From Anoxynatronum sibiricum (lineage in GTDB: Bacteria; Bacillota; Clostridia; Peptostreptococcales; Tindalliaceae): DNA of 64,000 nt. The notes beneath the pieces are model-generated. The model saw only the letters and a program-made list of their open reading frames with translations, did not search any database and was not told where the DNA came from. The stretch is from positions 124,001-188,000 of the forward strand of contig NZ_JBCITM010000007.1 in NCBI RefSeq assembly GCF_039414295.1. The letters run 5' to 3'. Below, one piece after another: positions 50,599 to 59,363 of the stretch. The position numbers and the translations under genes were made by a program. Position 1 is the first letter of the stretch, and the number at the start of each line of letters is the position of its first letter.

Positions 50599-52416
50599 AT
50601 GAGGGGCGGCTTTTACAGCAAGTTCAGCCGAGAGCATGATGGCGCCTGGCAGTCCTCTCTGCTGACTCGCAAGAATCTACGTTTTTATGCCCAGCTGGTG
50701 GCCACCCAGCGAAAAAGCCTGGCCATAGCACTGGTGGTCACACTTTTGCACACCGTTATGGGATTAATGCCGCCCCTGGTGGCCCAGCAGATGATTGATC
50801 ATCACATTCTGCCGGGAATCCCGGAAGGCATGCTGTTGTGGGCCATCCTGTTTTTCCTGCTTCAGGGAGGCGCCTGGTTTTTTGCCTATCATCAGCGCCT
50901 TTTAACCCAAACTATCGGGCAGCGGGCCGTTGCCGACGTGCGTCAACAGCTTTTTCACCAACTACTCCACCTCCCCATGGTTTTCCATGAAAAACAGCAA
51001 AAAGGCGCCCTCACATCGCTGGTGATGAACGATGTGGGCGCCCTTTCCGCTGCCGTTACCGACGGCATCGTGGGATTCATCAGTGATACCGCCACACTGC
51101 TGCTCATGATCTGGATCATGTACCGCCTTCATCCCGGTCTGACCCTGTGGCTGCTGGCCACCCTGCCGGTGGTGCTGCTGGCCATGGCGCTGCTGGGGCG
51201 GCATATTCGCCAGGCGTTCCGGGAAGTACGGGAAAAGATGGCGGCACTAAACACCCAAGTGGAAGAAAATTTTGCCGGCATTCGGGTTGTCCAGTCTCTG
51301 GGTGTTCAGCAGCAACAGGAACAGGATTTTCTTGATGTGAGCGAGGGGAATCTGCAGGCAGGGTTGAAAGCCATGGTGCTGCTGGCACTGGTTTTCCCCC
51401 TCACCTCCCTCACCACAGGAACCGGTACTGCTCTGCTGCTGTGGTACGGCGGGGTGCAGGTGATGACAGAAACCATCACCCTGGGAATTTTTGTGGCCTT
51501 TCTGACCTATCTTCGAAAATTCTATCAACCCCTGCGCAATCTCAGCGATCTGTACAACACCTATCTGGCAGCCCTGGCTTCCCTGGATAGAATCATGACC
51601 GTGCTTGAAACGCCCAATCCTCTGGCTGTCAAAGACGCCCTCTCCCCTCTCCCGGAGCCCCTTCGGGGAGAAGTGATCTTTCATCAGGTGTCTTTTGCCT
51701 ACGATGAAAATCAGGCCAATGTGCTGGATAACCTGTCACTGGTACTGCGTCCCGGTGAGCGGGTGGGCATCGCCGGGGCCACCGGTGCGGGGAAAAGCAC
51801 TTTAGCCGCCCTTCTGATGCGCCTGCGGGACCCCAGCACGGGAAGCATCACCCTGGACGGCGTCCCCCTGCCTCAGATTCCACCGGAACAACTTCACCGG
51901 TTCATGGCAGTGGTGCCACAGCAGGTATTTCTTTTCTCTGCCACCGTAGCTGAAAACATCGCCTTTGGCCGTCCCGGTGCTTCACGAGAGGCGGTTGAGG
52001 CCGCTGCCCGGCAAGCTATGGCCCACAGCATGATCACGAGCCTGCCTGAAGGGTATGACACCCGGCTGGGAGAAGAGGGAGCCGGTCTTTCCGGCGGCCA
52101 GCGACAGCTCATCGCCTTTGCCCGGGCACTGCTGAAGGACGCGCCTCTCCTGGTATTGGATGAAGCCACTGCCAGCATGGATGTCGCCCTGGAAAGCCAG
52201 GTTCAAGCCTCTCTTTCAAAGCTGCTGGAAAACCGGTCGGCATTGATCATCGCCCACAGGCTCAGCACTCTGAAACAACTGGATCGAATCTGCGTGATCG
52301 AAAAAGGGAAGCTGGCCGCCTGCGGCGACCATGCTTCCCTCATGAAAAGCAGTCTGTATTATCGTCAATTGGTGGAAAGCAACGTAGTATCCAGCCGCCC
52401 CACCAGTGCAGGGTAA
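50599..52416 (+). CDS. ABC exporter half-transporter (permease-ATPase), subunit 2
   Basis: The 605-residue partner: an N-terminal extension (residues 1-35), six-helix domain with MTAL-free, hydrophobic segments from about 45 to 330, and an ATPase domain with GATGAGKST, LSGGQRQLIAFARALL, LLVLDEATASMD and IIAHRLSTL. The ATG at 50599 is one base after the stop of subunit 1, with AGGAGG eight nt before it; the frame is open further upstream but without a ribosome site. Its last 52 bases overlap the convergent gene on the minus strand. Confidence 0.92.
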   Translation: MRGGFYSKFSREHDGAWQSSLLTRKNLRFYAQLVATQRKSLAIALVVTLLHTVMGLMPPLVAQQMIDHHILPGIPEGMLLWAILFFLLQGGAWFFAYHQRLLTQTIGQRAVADVRQQLFHQLLHLPMVFHEKQQKGALTSLVMNDVGALSAAVTDGIVGFISDTATLLLMIWIMYRLHPGLTLWLLATLPVVLLAMALLGRHIRQAFREVREKMAALNTQVEENFAGIRVVQSLGVQQQQEQDFLDVSEGNLQAGLKAMVLLALVFPLTSLTTGTGTALLLWYGGVQVMTETITLGIFVAFLTYLRKFYQPLRNLSDLYNTYLAALASLDRIMTVLETPNPLAVKDALSPLPEPLRGEVIFHQVSFAYDENQANVLDNLSLVLRPGERVGIAGATGAGKSTLAALLMRLRDPSTGSITLDGVPLPQIPPEQLHRFMAVVPQQVFLFSATVAENIAFGRPGASREAVEAAARQAMAHSMITSLPEGYDTRLGEEGAGLSGGQRQLIAFARALLKDAPLLVLDEATASMDVALESQVQASLSKLLENRSALIIAHRLSTLKQLDRICVIEKGKLAACGDHASLMKSSLYYRQLVESNVVSSRPTSAG

Positions 52417-53147
52417 GGTTTGCCATACCGCAATGCAAAATAGGGAGGCTGCCCCGGCAGCTTCTCCAGTCGGTAGCCTGCATAGCCTGCTTCCAGCAAG
52501 CCTTTTTGCACTTCGATGGCCGTATTCATCACCTTGCATCTTTCCAAAAAAACAGGCTCCACCGGCCGGCACAGGTTCATGGCCAGCAGAAAACGCAGTT
52601 TGCCTCCGTAAACCCCTTCACGCACCTTCACATCCCGAATGACAAGACCCGCTTCCATCACATTTTTTAAACTTGGGTAGTTGAAAGGAGAGATGGTGCA
52701 CAGCACCATGCCGCTGCCTCTCTGCCTGGCGTACCCCAATGTTGGACGCATCATGAGGCCCTGAAGCCGGTTTCCCCGGTAGTCCGGCCGTACCATGGAC
52801 GCCTCCAAATGGCAGACCCGAAGCATTTCTTCCTCCGGCAGATTCAGATCCCACGCCAGATTCTCATATGAAAGCCCGGGAAAGCTGATGCTTCTTGCGG
52901 CAATCATTTCCCCTTCCACAAAAACACCAATCATCTTTCCCCGGCCTTCCGTCAAAGCAATTTCATCGTAAAATTCCCTTGGGTCCGGCACAAATTTCTC
53001 TTGGTTGTCGATGGTGTCAAAAATCACCTGCTGCAATGCCATCACCTGGTCAAGATGCGCCTTGCCCAGAAAGATCATTTCATAGGTTTTTTCTTCCGTT
53101 CCATCTTCCAGACGCTGAAGAATGGTGCCGGTCTCGATTCGGCCCAT
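52365..53147 (-). CDS. GNAT-like acetyltransferase-fold protein
   Basis: A 260-residue protein with features of the GNAT fold: DQVMALQQVIFDTI at the start, IGVFVEGEMIAARSISFPG as the central strands, and LEASMVRPDYRGNRLQGLMMR as the acetyl-CoA pyrophosphate loop. The C-terminal 100 residues (FLLAMNLCRPVEPVFL, PPYFALRYGKPYPAL) are outside the GNAT core and I do not recognise them. GGGAGG stands 7 nt before the ATG. The gene ends inside the convergent exporter gene, so the last 17 codons are shared DNA. Substrate unknown. Confidence 0.75.
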   Translation of the reverse strand: MGRIETGTILQRLEDGTEEKTYEMIFLGKAHLDQVMALQQVIFDTIDNQEKFVPDPREFYDEIALTEGRGKMIGVFVEGEMIAARSISFPGLSYENLAWDLNLPEEEMLRVCHLEASMVRPDYRGNRLQGLMMRPTLGYARQRGSGMVLCTISPFNYPSLKNVMEAGLVIRDVKVREGVYGGKLRFLLAMNLCRPVEPVFLERCKVMNTAIEVQKGLLEAGYAGYRLEKLPGQPPYFALRYGKPYPALVGRLDTTLLSTN

Positions 53148-53182
53148 GCAGTCGCCTCCCTTCTGCCAGCAGGCGTCAGAAG

Positions 53183-54370
53183 TCAGTTTCGCTCAACAAG
53201 AGTGATCAACACAATTTCAGGTTGATTCCCAGTACGTACCGGCGGCCCCCAGGTTCCGTATCCCGAGGATACAATCAGCGTTTGATCCCCTTCCTGCAGC
53301 TTGCCCCAGTCTTCATCAAATAAACGTTCGGTGATGAATCCGAAGGGGAACATCTGCCCCCGGTGGGTGTGTCCAGATACCTGCAGCCGAACGCCTGCTA
53401 CCCTGGCTTCCTGCCAGTCTTTGGGCTGATGGTCCATAAGCAGCACCGGTGTTGTAGCAGGATCAATCCCGTCCAGAATATCTCTCAACGGTTTCCGTGG
53501 CGTCCCGGTAAAACGCTCTGAAACAACGTCTTCGCGGCCAGCCAGGTAGAACCTGTCTGCGACGAGCACCCTTTCATCTCGAAGCACTTTCATGCCCGAG
53601 GCCTGTAGATGGTGGACGATATCTTCCAGGTGTCCGCCAAAATACTCATGGTTACCCAGCACCGCATAAGTTCCCAGGGGCGGGTTCAACCGGCGGAAGG
53701 TTTCATCCATCCGTTCATCAATGAAGTGATTCACATTTTCATCGATGATGTCTCCTGCAAAAAGAATCATATCCGGAGCCATTTCATTCAACTGCTCCAC
53801 CAGCTTCTCCAGGCGCCTGCTTCCCACAATGGTTCCCAGATGAATGTCTGATACCAGGGCTACCCGCAGTGAAGATTGCATCTCCCCATCAGTGGCGGTC
53901 GCAGCCTCCTGTGCCAGCGGGTGAAAAAAAGCCACCTGATAGTCCACCCGCCGGGGGTTCCGGGCATTCCATGTGCCGTAGATCAGAACTCCCAGCACCA
54001 GTCCCACCACCAAAAGTCCCGTCCAGTATCGCAGTAGTAGTGGCTGATGGAAAGTCAGCGGAATGAAGGCGGCGGCTGCCCGGATCAGATCAATAACTAT
54101 CAGGAACATCAACAGGTAAACCATGGCGGCCATCCAGTAGGCGCCGGCATGAATCAAGCGGCGCACCACATTTGAAGGCAGCCTGTCTCCCAACAGCCGG
54201 GCAGCCATGTACAGGTAAACCACCAGCCAGTAGAGGGCCCATGCCATCCGCATGCCCCGAGGTCCCAGCAAATGGCCAAAGGCCTGGAGCCCCCGAAGGC
54301 CAATGTAATAGTTTAAGGCAGTATAGATGGCCAGCAACAATGCCACCAGTGGAATCATGCTCCATTTCAT
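53183..54370 (-). CDS. membrane-anchored metallophosphoesterase (YkuE/YaeI-like)
   Basis: A 395-residue protein with four N-terminal hydrophobic helices (about 1-140) and a calcineurin-like phosphoesterase domain with the five metal motifs: SDIHLG, FAGDIID, VLGNHEYF, LLMDHQP and SGHTHRGQ. Relatives cleave lipid or nucleotide phosphoesters at the cell surface. The active site should face outside or the membrane surface, depending on the helix count, which I cannot settle. It lies 35 nt downstream of the ComFB-type gene's start-side neighbour group and is on the same strand as comFB. Confidence 0.9.
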   Translation of the reverse strand: MKWSMIPLVALLLAIYTALNYYIGLRGLQAFGHLLGPRGMRMAWALYWLVVYLYMAARLLGDRLPSNVVRRLIHAGAYWMAAMVYLLMFLIVIDLIRAAAAFIPLTFHQPLLLRYWTGLLVVGLVLGVLIYGTWNARNPRRVDYQVAFFHPLAQEAATATDGEMQSSLRVALVSDIHLGTIVGSRRLEKLVEQLNEMAPDMILFAGDIIDENVNHFIDERMDETFRRLNPPLGTYAVLGNHEYFGGHLEDIVHHLQASGMKVLRDERVLVADRFYLAGREDVVSERFTGTPRKPLRDILDGIDPATTPVLLMDHQPKDWQEARVAGVRLQVSGHTHRGQMFPFGFITERLFDEDWGKLQEGDQTLIVSSGYGTWGPPVRTGNQPEIVLITLVERN

Positions 54371-54396
54371 GGGTCAGTTCTGCTCCTTTTAGCGGC

Positions 54397-54660
54397 TTAT
54401 GTTTCTGAATGATTTTGTTTCAATACTTGAGGAACCGCCTCCGATATTTTAATCAGTGCATCAAACCGCAGCTTTTTACTCAGCACATACGCCACCCGTT
54501 CACCCTGGGGGGCATCCGACAAAAAATATTTGGGTGGCATCTGATTCAGTACCGTTGCCACCACATCATCTTCACAGTTATCACAATCACACACAGGATC
54601 CTTTGACTTGTATTCTTTCAGTACTTCACGCACCAGTTTTTCCGTATAGTTTTCCAGCAT
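54397..54660 (-). CDS. ComFB family protein
   Basis: An 87-residue protein of the late-competence ComFB family, recognised by VREVLKEYKSKDPVCDCDNCEDDVVATVLNQ-type spacing (segments DPVCDCDNCEDDVVATVLNQ) and LPPKYFLSD-like MPPKYFLSDAPQG. The three cysteines CDCDNC probably bind a metal. ComFB relatives have been described as second-messenger-binding proteins in cyanobacteria, but in Bacillota the function is not settled. No competence genes lie nearby. Confidence 0.85.
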   Translation of the reverse strand: MLENYTEKLVREVLKEYKSKDPVCDCDNCEDDVVATVLNQMPPKYFLSDAPQGERVAYVLSKKLRFDALIKISEAVPQVLKQNHSET

Positions 54661-54881
54661 GGTTCACGCCCCTCTTTCTCTTTGGCTTTACAGCCGTCCC
54701 CTTGTCTCATCTGCCGCCTGCATTCACCCTCAATGCCTTAAATAAAGAAAAACATTCTCTTTTGCATCGTCTTAATGATTCTATTATACCCGGCAGTCTT
54801 TGAATTTACCATGACCGTCTTTCGATTTCCCACCTCCTTACCCGAGAAATCTCCGTGATACCATGGATTTTTAGCAAAACC

Positions 54882-54927
54882 AAAAACCCCCGAAGGAGAG
54901 AAAATGATTTTTCTTCCAACAGGGGTT
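54882..54927 (-). terminator. terminator of the EncFtn-encapsulin operon
   Basis: A long interrupted stem (AACCCC with GGGGGTT outside, GGAAGAAAA with TTTTCTCTCC inside) is followed by TTTTTGG on the minus strand, about 50 nt after the encapsulin stop. Apart from this the 319-nt gap 54661-54979 holds nothing I can support. Confidence 0.75.
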
Positions 54928-54979
54928 GCTGTACCAATTTATCTGACAAGCTGACCATCACGATGCGTCAGCCTATCTT

Positions 54980-55774
54980 TTACAGTTTAAAGGGCACGAT
55001 GATGGCCGGATCCAACACACGGAAGGTGAAGGACTCTGCCACGAAAAGATTCACATTTTCAGCATCGTGAGATTCGTATCCGATGGAGAAGTCGCCGCCG
55101 ATGACCAGTTCCAGGTCTTCGTGGTCATAAGGCACCAGCAGGGCACCCTCCACCACTCGGCTGAACACCACTTCGCCGCCGATGATATCTTTGATGCGCT
55201 TGATCAGAGGATATCCCTGAACTTCTGTGTTCACTCGCTTCCAGCCTTCTTCTCCCACCACCAGGGTGAAGGGGGCTTCCTGATACGCTTCTTTCATGAG
55301 TAATACTGCCTTTGAAAGAGAGTCCATGATCTCGCTGCCCTTTTCACCAAAGGGACGGCGTTCCTGCTCGGCACTTCCAAAAAGGCCTTGAATACCACCG
55401 GGTTCATAACCGTTGTAGACGGCATCTTCTTCAAACACAGCCATTTTTTCCATGGCTTCCTCAAGGGCATCCAGCTTCACATCCCGGGCACCTCGAATGA
55501 TGTTATCCATTTCCCAGCGACTCAGCGTAAAAGAAATGCGGGTTTCCACCAGGGGCTTCACTTTGTATTGTCCAGACTTGACACCGTTTTTGTCACCATC
55601 CAGAATAGTCAGGCGCCCTTCGGGAATGGATGTGTAGTTCCAACCCTTAGGTCCCTGCACTCGAACCACCTTGCGGGCTGACAGATGGGTTTTCAGGACA
55701 TCCACTGCCCGTTCATCGATTTCCTGCCAGGTCTCCTGGGCCAGGGGTGCCAGCTCACGTTTCAACAGATCCAT
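54980..55774 (-). CDS. family 1 encapsulin shell protein
   Basis: A 264-residue HK97-fold protein that assembles into a hollow nanocompartment. It begins with MDLLKRELAPLAQETW, the typical N-terminal arm that also holds the cargo-peptide groove, and shows RVQGPKGWNY, EDAVYNGYEPGGIQGL and the C-terminal SFTFRVLDPAIIV. Length and motifs match the family 1 (linocin-like) encapsulins, usually T=1 shells of 60 subunits. The cargo gene is immediately upstream with an 89-nt gap. Confidence 0.97.
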   Translation of the reverse strand: MDLLKRELAPLAQETWQEIDERAVDVLKTHLSARKVVRVQGPKGWNYTSIPEGRLTILDGDKNGVKSGQYKVKPLVETRISFTLSRWEMDNIIRGARDVKLDALEEAMEKMAVFEEDAVYNGYEPGGIQGLFGSAEQERRPFGEKGSEIMDSLSKAVLLMKEAYQEAPFTLVVGEEGWKRVNTEVQGYPLIKRIKDIIGGEVVFSRVVEGALLVPYDHEDLELVIGGDFSIGYESHDAENVNLFVAESFTFRVLDPAIIVPFKL

Positions 55775-55863
55775 GATCGATTCCTCCTTTAGTCAACATG
55801 CCATTGGCGTGGTCAGTTCTTTCAACAATCGCCAGTCATTAATCGTCAGTCGTTTTTTAACCG

Positions 55864-56214
55864 TTACTTCAGATCGCCAATTTTCAGGCTGCCGCTGCCG
55901 TCGGGCTTTCCGCCGCCTTCAGCATCGCCCTCTTCCAGTGAAGTGAGATCACCTTCAGTGAAAAGATAGGTACGCAGCTCTTCGTCCCAACCATCCATAT
56001 TACGCCGCAGCCATTCCAGGGTCATGCAGGCATGTTCAATCTCTTCATCCCGGTTATGGGCCATGATTTTGGCCAGTTCAGGGTCAGCTGAAGCAACGAC
56101 CCTCTGATTATACCAGTCGACAGCTTCAATTTCTTCTTTCAGACTGTTCAGAGCTCTGGAGATATTTCGCGTCTTTTCATCCAGCAACTCCATGGGCTCA
56201 TGATAGTTTGACAT
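55864..56214 (-). CDS. encapsulated ferritin-like protein (EncFtn cargo)
   Basis: A 116-residue two-helix ferroxidase that oxidises Fe(II) for storage inside the encapsulin shell. The first helix carries Glu-rich LKEEIEAVDWYN, the second EEIEHA with the ExxH iron ligands (Glu58, His61). A flexible Gly/Asp/Glu-rich linker leads to the C-terminal targeting peptide GSLKIGDLK, which closely follows the encapsulin cargo consensus. AAGGAGG lies 8 nt before the ATG. It is the first gene of the operon, with a Fur/PerR-like box 65 nt upstream. Confidence 0.95.
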   Translation of the reverse strand: MSNYHEPMELLDEKTRNISRALNSLKEEIEAVDWYNQRVVASADPELAKIMAHNRDEEIEHACMTLEWLRRNMDGWDEELRTYLFTEGDLTSLEEGDAEGGGKPDGSGSLKIGDLK

Positions 56215-56277
56215 GCAATCCGCCTCCTTCAGTGTGGGTTAATTAATCAGTACTGACTCATCAGCATGATTCATATT

Positions 56278-56292
56278 CGCAAATAATTACCT
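56278..56292. promoter_or_regulatory. Fur/PerR-like box between EncFtn and superoxide reductase
   Basis: The minus strand reads AGGTAATTATTTGCG, sharing the 11-mer GGTAATTATTT with the box before the peroxiredoxin gene. It stands in the 273-nt divergent region and could serve both genes. That region (56215-56487) holds no gene that I can support. Confidence 0.5.
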
Positions 56293-56487
56293 ACCCGGTC
56301 AAAACGGGTTTTAAACATTTGTGTCGAAGAAATCGACCGAATGTGAGAAGCGGTTTTGAATGCAGGTTCACCGAAAAAAACTGCTGTGCGTCTGATTCAG
56401 CCGCCCCTGTTTAAAGCTTCTTCTTTTGGGTTATCTATGTACCAGAATGATTGTCAACCCATTCACATGATCCAAGGAGGCGTTTAT

Positions 56488-56862
56488 ATGAAAAGTTTTG
56501 GTCAATTTTTACAATCCGGTGACTGGAAGGGCGAAAAACACGTTCCCGTGATTCACGTCCCAGAAACAGTGAAAGCAGGCGAAGCCTTTGACCTGAAAAT
56601 TTCCATCGGCGATGCCATCGGCCATCCCAACACCCTGGAACACCACATTGTCTGGTTCAAGGTGTTCTTCCATGGCGACGGCGAAAAATTCCCCGTTGAG
56701 TTGGCCACCTTCACCTTTGCCGCTCATGGTGAAGGCGAGAACTTCACCGAGCCTACCGGTCTTACCACCGTCAAGCTGAGTAAATCCGGCACGCTGTATG
56801 CCCAAAGTTACTGTAATATCCACGGCGTCTGGGAAAACAGCCAAGACATCACCGTGGCATAA
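56488..56862 (+). CDS. superoxide reductase (neelaredoxin type, one iron centre)
   Basis: Reduces superoxide to hydrogen peroxide without making oxygen, typical of anaerobes. The 124-residue protein lacks the N-terminal desulforedoxin domain and has the Fe(His4)(Cys) ligand set: His18 in the EKHVPVI active loop with Glu16-Lys17, His46 and His52 or 53 in HPNTLEHH, Cys109 and His112 in YCNIHG. AAGGAGG stands 7 nt before the ATG at 56488, which excludes the longer open frame. The hydrogen peroxide it makes would suit the peroxiredoxin at 12381, and it is divergent to the iron-storage operon. Confidence 0.95.
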   Translation: MKSFGQFLQSGDWKGEKHVPVIHVPETVKAGEAFDLKISIGDAIGHPNTLEHHIVWFKVFFHGDGEKFPVELATFTFAAHGEGENFTEPTGLTTVKLSKSGTLYAQSYCNIHGVWENSQDITVA

Positions 56863-56872
56863 CCGAAACAGC

Positions 56873-56919
56873 AAAAACACCGGTTGGCATGCCTGATGCA
56901 TGTCTTCCGGTGTTTTTTT
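56873..56919. terminator. bidirectional terminator
   Basis: AAACACCGG pairs with CCGGTGTTT, with an inner GCATGC/GCATG pair; there is a T-run on the plus strand and another on the minus strand. It ends both the superoxide reductase gene and the convergent MATE gene. Confidence 0.88.
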
Positions 56920-56922
56920 GAT

Positions 56923-58365
56923 TTATGAGGGGGATCTCAGTTGCTGCAGCCTGGTTATTCTCTCCGACCCAGTTCTTTTCCTCCAAATAGCCAGGCAGCC
57001 TGCAGCCACCAGCACTGCCACCCCATCGGCAAAAACCAGGGCATTCCAGATGCCTGAAGCGCCCCACCAACGGGGGAAAAGCGCCAGCCCCAGCAAAGGA
57101 AGCATCAGGCTGTGGCACAAAGCAATGACCAGAGACCACCGGGCCTGTTCCAGTGCCGTGAAATAGATGGATACCATCATGGCCACGGGCTTTAGCAGCA
57201 TCGACCAGCGCATGGTCTGGGCCGCTTCCATGGTAAGCACCAGCGTCTCCCGATGACCATCAACAAACCACAATGCGAGGATTTCCATTCCCCAGGTCAT
57301 CATCCAGAAGAAAAAAGTGCCCATCACCAGAGAAACACCCATGACCCGCCAGAAGACGCCTTTCACACGATCATGCTGTCCCGCCCCGTAATTGTAGCTC
57401 AAAATGGGCTGAGTGCCATTGCCAACCCCCATGATCACCATTGCTCCCAACATCAGCAGGTATTGTACCAACGTAAAGGCTGCCACCCCCAGAGAACCGA
57501 TGTGGGCCAGTAGTGCCCGGTTTAAGAAGAAGGTGGTGATGCCCATGGCCAGGCTGTTGAGCATTTCAGAAGATCCATTGACTGCAATTGCCCATATAGT
57601 GCTCCATTGAATCCCGGGCTTTAGAATGCGCAGGCCCCCCTTGTTACGAAAGTGCTTTTGAACAAAATACCCCACAAAAATGAAGACGCCCAGGGTCTGT
57701 GACGTTCCTGATGCCAAAGAGGCTCCCATAATGCCCAGGTTTAGCACATATAGAAAAAGATAGTCAAGCGCAATGTTCAGCACCGAACAAAAGGCCATGA
57801 CACCACTGGCCAGATTGGCCTGTCCGTCGTTTCGCAGCGACTGCTCCAGGACAAAAAACAAGATGAGAAAAACGAAAAAGGGCAACATCCCTTTCAGGTA
57901 GTCGGCGGCATAAAGGCCCAGGGAGCCGGAGGTGCCCAGTATGGTTAGAATCATGGGCATCAGCAGCAGCACTGCCACAGTGCCCACAAGGCCGATTCCC
58001 ACTGCCAGCAGCATCACCAGGCCCAGCACCCTCCCGGCTTCCCGGTTTTGGCCCCCGCCCAAAAGCACAGCGATTCGGGCATTGCCGCCCACCCCTATCA
58101 TAACGCCAAAACCCACCAGCAGCGCCAATATGGGATACAACACATTGACCGAGGCCAGTGCTTCAGGCCCCAGGCGGCGCCCCACCATCATACCATCCAC
58201 AATCTGGTAAAAGGCCATAAACAGCATGGATGCCACTGCCGGTGTTGCATTCCTGGCAATCAGTTTTCCCAGGGGAGCCGTCAGAAAGCCCTGCTCTTCG
58301 CTGCTCATCTGTTTTTCTTCGCCATTATTCTTCATCACGTTGACCATTGTTTTTTCCTGCATCAT
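56923..58365 (-). CDS. MATE family efflux transporter
   Basis: A cation-coupled multidrug exporter of about 480 residues and twelve helices. MATE features are FMAFYQIVDGMMVGRRLGPEALASVN-type (MLFMAFYQIVDGMMVGR) in the first half and GVGNGTQPILSYNYGA in the second. AAAGGAG lies 5 nt before the ATG at 58365 and 8 nt before the next ATG at 58362; either can be the start. It follows the MarR gene by 154 nt on the same strand and is probably under its control. Confidence 0.92.
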   Translation of the reverse strand: MMQEKTMVNVMKNNGEEKQMSSEEQGFLTAPLGKLIARNATPAVASMLFMAFYQIVDGMMVGRRLGPEALASVNVLYPILALLVGFGVMIGVGGNARIAVLLGGGQNREAGRVLGLVMLLAVGIGLVGTVAVLLLMPMILTILGTSGSLGLYAADYLKGMLPFFVFLILFFVLEQSLRNDGQANLASGVMAFCSVLNIALDYLFLYVLNLGIMGASLASGTSQTLGVFIFVGYFVQKHFRNKGGLRILKPGIQWSTIWAIAVNGSSEMLNSLAMGITTFFLNRALLAHIGSLGVAAFTLVQYLLMLGAMVIMGVGNGTQPILSYNYGAGQHDRVKGVFWRVMGVSLVMGTFFFWMMTWGMEILALWFVDGHRETLVLTMEAAQTMRWSMLLKPVAMMVSIYFTALEQARWSLVIALCHSLMLPLLGLALFPRWWGASGIWNALVFADGVAVLVAAGCLAIWRKRTGSERITRLQQLRSPS

Positions 58366-58519
58366 TCTAACTCCTTTTCAAGATCCTTCACTGTCACTGT
58401 TTCTGATTCTTTTCCACCGCTTCGCTTCCATTACTTCAATGCCCATAAACCAAACCCCGCACGAGTCCTTTCCAGTACTCAGCCTCAGGGATCCAAGGAT
58501 GACGGCATGACGTGCAGCG

Positions 58520-59062
58520 TTATACCAGGCGGGCCATCACTGATAATAAGTTGCCCGTTGCATCATCCAGCGCTTGACGGTCTGTTTCCGGCAAGGTGTC
58601 CAAGTATGCTTCAAAGTTTTTCAGCAGGCTTTTTTCCGCCAACCGTAGCTGCTTTTCTCCTTCTTTTGTCAGCCGCAGCACGACTCTGCGGCGGTCACCG
58701 GTATCCTGCACCCGATCCACAACCCCCTGTTCCACCAGTGAATTCACCATAATGGACATGCTGGAAGATGACACCACCAGGCTGGCAGCCAGCTCCTTCA
58801 GGCTGATATCCGGCTGCAGATCCAGCTCATACATCACCATGAATCGTTCTTCGGTGATGCCCATTTCCGAGACCAGATCAGGCAGCCATTCCAACAATGT
58901 TTTGCGGGAAAAAAGAGACAATGTATTCAGCAGGGCCATGAGCCTTTTTGCCTGGCTTTCTCCTTTAGAACGGGTTTGGTGACGATCAGATGCCGGTTGT
59001 GCCGACACCTGTTTTTTAGCCGGGCGGTCATTTTGATTTTCACCCTGATCTTGAAGTTTCAT
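58520..59062 (-). CDS. MarR family transcriptional regulator
   Basis: A 180-residue winged-helix regulator. An unusual polar N-terminal extension of about 38 residues, rich in Gln, Lys and Ser, precedes the MarR core (ISLKELAASLVVSSSSMSIMV recognition region written here as ELAASLVVSSSSMSIM, and DTGDRRRVVLRLT for the wing). AAAGGAGG lies 6 nt before the ATG. It is the first gene of a two-gene unit with a MATE exporter, and a 53-bp palindrome lies 55 nt upstream, which fits autoregulated drug-responsive control. Confidence 0.93.
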   Translation of the reverse strand: MKLQDQGENQNDRPAKKQVSAQPASDRHQTRSKGESQAKRLMALLNTLSLFSRKTLLEWLPDLVSEMGITEERFMVMYELDLQPDISLKELAASLVVSSSSMSIMVNSLVEQGVVDRVQDTGDRRRVVLRLTKEGEKQLRLAEKSLLKNFEAYLDTLPETDRQALDDATGNLLSVMARLV

Positions 59063-59117
59063 CCGTCTCCTCCTTTGTTAATCGACAGGTTTACATATCA
59101 GAAACCTTCGTCGCATT

Positions 59118-59170
59118 TTTATTTGTTGATAAAATAGTTTTAATGTAAAACTATTTTATCAACAAATAAA
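59118..59170. promoter_or_regulatory. 53-bp perfect palindrome, probable MarR operator
   Basis: Two 25-bp arms (59118-59142 and 59146-59170) are perfectly complementary around the three bases ATG. The core of each arm is TTGATAAAATAG / CTATTTTATCAA. It lies upstream of marR and overlaps a probable promoter. The AT-rich composition and length make it more like two adjacent operators than a terminator, as there is no GC stem. Confidence 0.75.
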
Positions 59171-59245
59171 TTAGTATGTCAATCTTTTTTTCACATCATC
59201 GACTTCTGCCAGGGTTAAGCTTACCCGCAAAGGACTTTTCTGCAC

Positions 59246-59267
59246 AAAAAAGCCGCCATTTGGCGGA
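59246..59267 (-). terminator. terminator downstream of the decayed amidohydrolase
   Basis: CCGCC-AAAT-GGCGG followed by CTTTTTT on the minus strand. It lies about 100 nt after the pseudogene end and now ends the peptidase transcript. Confidence 0.75.
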
Positions 59268-59363
59268 TGCAGATTGAAGCCATAAGATTGGAGTCAGCTG
59301 CCCTGGAAAGAGCCTTCATCTTCAAACCTCAGGCCGGCATGTGATCATACCGGCTCATGAAGG

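Noticed and set aside
59118..59170. The long palindrome as an intrinsic terminator
   Set aside because: The stem is almost entirely A-T and it lies upstream of a regulator gene, not downstream of one.
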